Origin: Ruminococcus sp.
GTDB lineage: Bacteria; Bacillota_A; Clostridia; Oscillospirales; Acutalibacteraceae
Length of the DNA: 8,420 nucleotides
Direction of reading: 5' to 3'
Assembly: GCA_017481395.1 (NCBI GenBank)
Contig: JAFUPE010000034.1
Span: forward strand, 1-8,420
The notes under the pieces are model-generated. The model was given only the letters and a program-made list of their open reading frames with translations. It made no database searches and was not told where the DNA came from. Position numbers and translations under genes: made by a program. Below, piece after piece: positions 4,509 to 8,420 of the stretch. Within the stretch, counting starts at the first letter, position 1; each line of letters begins with the position of its first letter.

Positions 4509-6137
4509 ATGAATACATTATTATTAGGAACAAGCGAAGAGGACATAAGCCTTGCCGCTTCTTTTATAAAAGAAGGCGGCGTAGTAGGTATGCCTACAGA
4601 AACCGTTTACGGCTTGGCGGCAAATGCCCTTGACGAAGAGGCTGTAAAAAGAATATTTGAGGCAAAGGGCAGGCCCTCAGACAATCCTCTTATTGTACAT
4701 ATATCTGATTTTGAGGAGATTGAAAGGTTTAATCTTGTAAGCGAGGTGCCTCGGGTTGCTAAACTTTTAGCCGATGCATTCTGGCCCGGGCCCCTTACTA
4801 TTATTATGCCCAAAAGTGATAATGTTCCCGAAATTACCACAGGCGGACTTTCTACTGTCGCTGTAAGGTTTCCTGCAGACAAAAACGCACAAAGGCTTAT
4901 TAAGGCGGCAGGTTGTCCCTTGGCGGCACCGTCGGCAAATCTTTCTGGAAGCCCAAGCCCTACAACCGCTAATCATGTTTATTCTGATATGAAGGGGAAA
5001 ATCCCTGCCATTATTGATGGTGGCGAATGCAAGGTAGGCCTTGAAAGCACAGTTGTAAGCATTAAAGACGGAGTTGTTACGGTGTTAAGACCCGGCGGAA
5101 TTACTGCCGAGGATTTAATGTCTGTTTACGAAAGGGTCGAGGTATGCGATGCTGTGCTTAATAAATTAAAAGAGGGCGAAACCGCCCTTAGTCCCGGTAT
5201 GAAGTATAAGCATTACTCGCCCAATGCAAGGGTTTGCTTGGTTAAGGGCAGTGACAGAAGTTTTCGGAATTTTGTTAATAAGCAGGACGGCAGTAACACT
5301 GTGGCACTTTGCTATGAAGAGGACAAGGAGCATATTACTATCCCCACAATTGTTATGGGAAGCAAGGCGGATTTAGAGGCTCAGGCTCATAATCTTTTTG
5401 CTGATTTGCGACATATTGATGAGCTTGAGGGGGTTACGTGTGCTTATGTAAGGTGTCCCGAGGCAGAGGGGCTTGGTATGGCGGTTTTAAACCGACTTAT
5501 ACGTGCCGCAGGCTTCGAGGTGATTAATCTTGAGGAAGATGATTTTAAAATTATCGGGCTTACAGGACAGTCAGGTGCAGGCAAAAGTACGGTGTCTGAG
5601 GTTTTCGAAAAGCTCGGAGCTGTGGTGATAAATGCTGATAAGCTTGCACATGCCGCATTAAAAACCGAAGAATGTAAGGAAAACCTTAGGTTGGCTTTTG
5701 GTGGCGGTATTTTCGATGAAAATGGCGAGGTCGTACGCAAGGCCTTAGCGAGGGCGGCTTTTTGCTCTAAGGAAAACACAGAAAAGCTTAACAGATGTAC
5801 GCATCCTGTGATTATTGAGCTTGCAAAAAATGAGTTTGATTACTATAAAAGAGCAGGTGAAAAGGCAGTAGTCTTTGACGCACCTACCCTTTTTGAAAGC
5901 GGACTGAATAGGTTGTGCTCGGTGGTTGTGTCGGTTATTGCTGACAAAGATTTAAGAGCACAGCGGATAATGGAAAGGGACAGCTTAAGTTTCGAGGATG
6001 CTTACTTAAGGCTTAATGCACAGAATGACGATAAGTTTTATACCGAAAAGTCCCGTTACGTTATAGAGAACAACGGCACAGCTGAGGAGCTTATAAAAAA
6101 AGCAGAAGAACTTTCAAAGGAGCTTTTTGATGAGTAG
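4509..6137 (+). CDS. tsaC-coaE: Fused threonylcarbamoyl-AMP synthase (Sua5 type) and dephospho-CoA kinase
   Basis: This 542-residue frame carries two complete enzymes. Residues 1-341 are a Sua5-type TsaC, which makes threonylcarbamoyl-AMP from threonine, bicarbonate and ATP for t6A37 tRNA modification. The YrdC domain shows PTETVYGL (29-36), KGR (53-55), WPGPLT, and PSANLSG (141-147); the linker is SPGMKYKHYSP (228-238); and a Sua5 C-terminal domain runs to about 341. From about 347 it is CoaE, which phosphorylates dephospho-CoA in the last CoA step: P-loop GQSGAGKS (353-360), INADKLAH (374-381; N375 where DAD is usual, D377 kept), HP (432-433), DAPTLFES (457-464), RIMERD (486-491), NNG (521-523). 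The linker is only about five residues (EEDDF). An ATG at 5539 is one base out of the coaE frame, and one extra T in 5543-5546 would split the genes, so the fusion may be recent or a sequence error. Confidence 0.92.
   Translation: MNTLLLGTSEEDISLAASFIKEGGVVGMPTETVYGLAANALDEEAVKRIFEAKGRPSDNPLIVHISDFEEIERFNLVSEVPRVAKLLADAFWPGPLTIIMPKSDNVPEITTGGLSTVAVRFPADKNAQRLIKAAGCPLAAPSANLSGSPSPTTANHVYSDMKGKIPAIIDGGECKVGLESTVVSIKDGVVTVLRPGGITAEDLMSVYERVEVCDAVLNKLKEGETALSPGMKYKHYSPNARVCLVKGSDRSFRNFVNKQDGSNTVALCYEEDKEHITIPTIVMGSKADLEAQAHNLFADLRHIDELEGVTCAYVRCPEAEGLGMAVLNRLIRAAGFEVINLEEDDFKIIGLTGQSGAGKSTVSEVFEKLGAVVINADKLAHAALKTEECKENLRLAFGGGIFDENGEVVRKALARAAFCSKENTEKLNRCTHPVIIELAKNEFDYYKRAGEKAVVFDAPTLFESGLNRLCSVVVSVIADKDLRAQRIMERDSLSFEDAYLRLNAQNDDKFYTEKSRYVIENNGTAEELIKKAEELSKELFDE
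6116..6122 (+). promoter_or_regulatory. Ribosome-binding site of the transglycosylase gene
   Basis: AAAGGAG lies inside the end of coaE, 7 nt before ATG 6130. It favours this ATG over the TTG at 6127 immediately before it in the same frame. Confidence 0.75.
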
Positions 6138-6738
6138 AAAACGCAGAAAGAAAAAATCGGGCTGTGTGGGTTTTGCGGTGGTTGTGCTGTTGCTTGTGCT
6201 TTGCGTGGCGGTGTTTATTTATACCGATATGTTTTCTAAAATCCGCCTTAGTATCGAGCACAGCTTGTATCCTCTTAAGTACGAGCAGGAGATAGTTGAT
6301 GCAGGTGAAAAATACAACCTTGAGCCGGAGCTTATTTCGGCGGTGATATACGCCGAAAGCAGGTTTGATGAAAACGCAACCTCAGACGTCGGTGCGAGGG
6401 GACTTATGCAGATTATGCCCGAAACCTTTGTATGGCTTTGCGAAAAGCGTGGCGAGGAATATAAGCCTGACGACCTGTATGACCCATTTGTAAACCTTGA
6501 TTACGGGGTGTATTATTTAAGCTGGTTATACGAGCATTTCGGCGATATTTATACTGCCTGTGCCGCTTATAACGCAGGCATAGGTGCTGTTGAGGGGTGG
6601 CTTGAGAAAGATATCTACACCTCGGACGGGGTGACGCTTTCATACATTCCGTACGGCGAAACCTCAAACTATGTTGCAAAAATTCAGGATGCGACTCTAA
6701 GGTATAAAGAGCTTTATTTTGCTGATAATCAATATTGA
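6130..6738 (+). CDS. Membrane-anchored lytic transglycosylase (SLT family)
   Basis: The 202-residue protein cleaves the MurNAc-GlcNAc bond of peptidoglycan, leaving a 1,6-anhydro end. Its basic N-terminus (SRKRRKKK) and a hydrophobic helix at about 12-31 make it a signal-anchor protein with the catalytic domain outside the membrane. The SLT domain covers about 52-190. The likely catalytic acid is E76 in AVIYAESRFD, with GARGLMQIMP (88-97) and the AYNAG motif (146-150) also in place. Its size fits the small single-domain transglycosylases of Clostridia. The start ATG overlaps the end of the tsaC-coaE frame by 8 nt, so the two are translationally coupled. From memory, a transglycosylase of this kind commonly follows coaE in Clostridia. 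The stop at 6736-6738 ends the tightly packed part of the cluster. Confidence 0.95.
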   Translation: MSRKRRKKKSGCVGFAVVVLLLVLCVAVFIYTDMFSKIRLSIEHSLYPLKYEQEIVDAGEKYNLEPELISAVIYAESRFDENATSDVGARGLMQIMPETFVWLCEKRGEEYKPDDLYDPFVNLDYGVYYLSWLYEHFGDIYTACAAYNAGIGAVEGWLEKDIYTSDGVTLSYIPYGETSNYVAKIQDATLRYKELYFADNQY

Positions 6739-6790
6739 AAATAATATTTTGTTGTGATAATATATAATTGTGTATTATTATAAACGGAGG
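6735..6790 (+). promoter_or_regulatory. Candidate promoter and ribosome-binding site of the aminopeptidase gene
   Basis: The gap between the transglycosylase and aminopeptidase genes is almost entirely A and T. TTGAAA (6735-6740, overlapping the stop codon) lies 17 bp before TAATAT (6758-6763). A perfect TATAAT also occurs at 6763-6768, but with a poor -35. TTGTGA (6752-6757) with TATTAT (6776-6781) is a third option. The ribosome-binding site GGAGG (6786-6790) is clear, 8 nt before ATG 6799. A promoter here is plausible, but which elements are used cannot be settled by eye. Confidence 0.4.
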
Positions 6791-6798
6791 TAAAATTT

Positions 6799-8202
6799 AT
6801 GTGTGATAAAGAAACATCAAAAACAAAAGAACTAAAAGAAAAATTACTTTTAAGCACAAAAAGCGGTATAAAGAAATTATCTGTTGATGAAATTGCCAAG
6901 GCAGATGCTTGGTGCGAGGATTACAAGGTATTTCTTGATAATTCAAAAACCGAGAGAGATGCTGTTGAGTATTCAATAGCTCTTTTAGAGAAAAACGGAT
7001 TTGTTGAGTTTGAGTGCGGCAAAAAGTATAATGCCGGTGACAAGGTTTATTATAACAACCGAGGCAAGGCACTTATTGCGGCTGTTATGGGTAAGAAAGG
7101 TGTAAGCGAGGGCACAAGACTTGCTATTGCTCACATTGACTCCCCAAGAATTGATTTAAAGCCCAATCCTCTTTACGAGGCTAATGACCTTGCACTTTTC
7201 AAGACGCATTACTACGGCGGCATCAGAAAGTACCAGTGGCTTGCTATGCCTTTGGCTCTTCACGGTGTTGTTTCTCTGGTTGACGGAACAAACGTAAAGG
7301 TTAACTTTGGTGAGGACGAGTCGGAGCCTGTACTTTGTATTTCCGACCTTTTGCCTCATCTTGCTTACGAGCAGGTAACCAAGCCTTTGGGCAAAGCCTT
7401 TGACGGCGAGGACCTTAACGTGCTTGTAGGCTCACGTCCCTATAGCGACGAGGACGAGGGTGAGCTTGTAAAGCTTAACGTTATGAGTATTTTAAATCAG
7501 AAGTACGGCATTACAGAAAACGATTTCCTTTCTGCTGAGCTGTGCCTTGTGCCTACTTATAAGACAAGAGATGTAGGCTTTGACAGAAGCTTGCTTGGCG
7601 GTTACGGTCACGACGATAAATGCTGTGCATATCCTGCAATTATGGCGGCTATTGATACAGATATGCCCGAGTATACAGCTATTACTGTTCTTTGCGATAA
7701 AGAAGAGACAGGCAGTGACGGCAACACAGGTATGCAGAGCGACTTTTTACGCTATTTTATCAATGACCTTGCAAAGGCTGAGGGTGTAGAGGGTTACCAT
7801 GCAATTTCTAAGAGCAAGTGCCTTTCTGCTGACGTTAACGCGGCTTTTGACCCCACCTACGCAAGTGCATTTGAGGGCAGAAACTCAAGCTACCTGAATA
7901 GGGGTGTTGTAATTTCCAAGTACACAGGTCACGGCGGCAAGGGTGGCACAAGCGACGCTTCTGCTGAGTATATGGGTGAAATTAGAGCGATGCTTGAGAA
8001 AAACGGTATTATTTGGCAGGTTGGCGAGTTAGGTCGCGTTGACCTTGGCGGCGGCGGTACAATTGCAAAGTACATTGCCAATATGGACGTAGACACAGTT
8101 GACCTTGGCGTGCCTGTGCTTTCGATGCATGCTCCCTTTGAAATTATCTCAAAAATTGATATTTATATGGCTTATCGTGCATTTTTCTCATTTTTTGAGT
8201 AA
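6799..8202 (+). CDS. M18 family metallo-aminopeptidase
   Basis: The 467-residue cytoplasmic enzyme belongs to the M18 (aspartyl aminopeptidase / aminopeptidase I) group, which removes N-terminal residues from peptides and assembles into large tetrahedral dodecamers in characterised members. The two-zinc site is intact. H112 lies in AHIDSPR; the bridging Asp is probably D272 in GHDDK; E302 and E303 in DKEETGSDG are the likely general base and a zinc ligand; D345 is in SADVNAAF; and H444 is in SMHAPFE. The length fits the bacterial family (about 430-470). The start has GGAGG 8 nt upstream. Substrate preference cannot be read from the sequence. I see no strong terminator after it, so transcription may run on to the terminator behind the tRNA. 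Confidence 0.96.
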   Translation: MCDKETSKTKELKEKLLLSTKSGIKKLSVDEIAKADAWCEDYKVFLDNSKTERDAVEYSIALLEKNGFVEFECGKKYNAGDKVYYNNRGKALIAAVMGKKGVSEGTRLAIAHIDSPRIDLKPNPLYEANDLALFKTHYYGGIRKYQWLAMPLALHGVVSLVDGTNVKVNFGEDESEPVLCISDLLPHLAYEQVTKPLGKAFDGEDLNVLVGSRPYSDEDEGELVKLNVMSILNQKYGITENDFLSAELCLVPTYKTRDVGFDRSLLGGYGHDDKCCAYPAIMAAIDTDMPEYTAITVLCDKEETGSDGNTGMQSDFLRYFINDLAKAEGVEGYHAISKSKCLSADVNAAFDPTYASAFEGRNSSYLNRGVVISKYTGHGGKGGTSDASAEYMGEIRAMLEKNGIIWQVGELGRVDLGGGGTIAKYIANMDVDTVDLGVPVLSMHAPFEIISKIDIYMAYRAFFSFFE

Positions 8203-8231
8203 TAATTTTTAAGATTTCGGCATATTTACAC

Positions 8232-8260
8232 TTGCTTTTTTAAAAGTAATGTGTTAATAT
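8232..8260 (+). promoter_or_regulatory. Candidate promoter of the tRNA-Arg gene
   Basis: TTGCTT (8232-8237) is followed after 17 bp by TAATAT (8255-8260), which is preceded by TG at 8252-8253, an extended -10. Transcription would start near 8267, about 20 nt before the mature tRNA. The -35 is poor, and read-through from the aminopeptidase gene is an alternative. Confidence 0.4.
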
Positions 8261-8264
8261 ATTT

Positions 8265-8284
8265 AGCGGTCAATAAAAACCGCT
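8265..8284 (+). repeat. Perfect 6-bp inverted repeat just before the tRNA
   Basis: AGCGGT (8265-8270) and ACCGCT (8279-8284) can form a hairpin with an 8-nt A-rich loop (CAATAAAA). No T-tract follows, so it is not an intrinsic terminator. It lies at the predicted transcription start and ends 3 nt before the mature 5' end of the tRNA, so it may be part of the pre-tRNA leader or a weak processing or pause element. Confidence 0.5.
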
Positions 8285-8287
8285 TAT

Positions 8288-8364
8288 GCGCTGCTAGCTC
8301 AGTTGGATAGAGTAACTGGATACGAACCAGTAGGTCGAGGGTTCGAGTCCCCCGCAGCGCGCCA
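8288..8364 (+). tRNA. tRNA-Arg, anticodon ACG
   Basis: The cloverleaf folds by hand. The acceptor stem is GCGCTGC (8288-8294) with GCAGCGC (8354-8360), seven perfect pairs. The D stem is GCTC/GAGT with one G-T pair and loop AGTTGGATA. The anticodon stem is ACTGG/CCAGT with loop ATACGAA, anticodon ACG at 8322-8324. The variable loop is AGGTC. The T arm is GAGGG/CCCCC with loop TTCGAGT. Discriminator G8361 and CCA (8362-8364) are genome-encoded. A34 would be deaminated to inosine by TadA so the tRNA reads CGU, CGC and CGA. One oddity is an A-C mismatch in the T stem (8338 with 8352). Confidence 0.96.
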
Positions 8365-8370
8365 AGAAAA

Positions 8371-8402
8371 CACAGTACCCAGAAGGGTGCTGTGATTTTT
8401 TT
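8371..8402 (+). terminator. Rho-independent terminator after tRNA-Arg
   Basis: CACAGTACCC (8371-8380) pairs with GGGTGCTGTG (8385-8394) over ten base pairs with one G-T pair, closed by the loop AGAA. A run of seven T follows at 8396-8402. It begins 7 nt after the tRNA CCA and ends the tRNA transcript; it may also stop read-through from the aminopeptidase gene. Confidence 0.95.
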
Positions 8403-8420
8403 ATTATACGAATTGGGGAC

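Noticed and set aside
5444..5779. Minus-strand ORF across the TsaC-CoaE junction
   Set aside because: It is antisense to conserved motifs including the CoaE P-loop, and has no ribosome-binding site or family match.
6127..6129. TTG start for the transglycosylase
   Set aside because: It is directly followed by ATG 6130, which has better spacing from AAAGGAG.
6757..6778. Terminator after the transglycosylase gene (ATAATA and TATTAT arms)
   Set aside because: The stem is A-T only with a 10-nt loop and no proper T-tract; it is better explained by AT-rich promoter DNA.
8177..8210. Terminator at the end of the aminopeptidase gene
   Set aside because: CTCA and TGAG around a T-rich loop give only a 4-bp stem, partly inside the coding region, too weak for a supported call.

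Overview
The window looks like chromosomal DNA from an anaerobic, Gram-positive gut Clostridium relative, most likely in the Ruminococcus / Oscillospiraceae group. Three things suggest this. There is a secreted protein with a type I dockerin and what looks like a starch-binding module (amylosome- or cellulosome-type architecture). Housekeeping gene order and sequence are of clostridial type (hflX, DUF951, prfA, a Sua5-type tsaC, coaE, a small membrane-anchored lytic transglycosylase). The ribosome-binding sites are strong and purine-rich, and the intergenic DNA is AT-rich. The assignment is inference; there is no 16S or marker phylogeny here.

Layout. Positions 1-1565 (minus strand) hold most of a secreted, dockerin-bearing protein; its C-terminal end runs off the left edge inside the second dockerin repeat. 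A 233-bp divergent promoter region (1566-1798) separates it from a plus-strand cluster. That cluster contains hflX (1799-3052), a 58-residue DUF951 protein (3055-3231), and a 196-bp gap with three tandem hairpin-forming repeats. It continues with prfA (3428-4507, TTG start), a single reading frame encoding threonylcarbamoyl-AMP synthase fused to dephospho-CoA kinase (4509-6137), and a membrane-anchored lytic transglycosylase (6130-6738). After a 60-bp AT-rich gap comes an M18 metallo-aminopeptidase (6799-8202). The window closes with tRNA-Arg(ACG) (8288-8364) and a clear Rho-independent terminator (8371-8402). There is no gene-free stretch longer than 300 bases.

How the genes fit together. 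The central cluster is dominated by translation quality and maintenance: HflX (splitting of stalled ribosomes), RF1 (termination at UAA/UAG) and TsaC (first step of t6A37 tRNA modification). CoaE (last step of CoA synthesis) and a cell-wall lytic enzyme follow. Gene spacing is very tight: 2 nt after hflX, 1 nt after prfA, and an 8-nt overlap before the transglycosylase. This indicates co-transcription and translational coupling, broken only by the repeat-containing gap before prfA.

The two observations most worth a second look are these. (1) The TsaC-CoaE fusion has almost no linker, and adding one T to a T4 run at the junction would recreate both a stop for tsaC and an ATG start for coaE. 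(2) The tandem repeats ahead of prfA keep a constant GGCTA loop while the stem flips from CCCGT/ACGGG to CGGGT/ACCCG, a compensatory change. The last repeat abuts, and could cover, the prfA Shine-Dalgarno.
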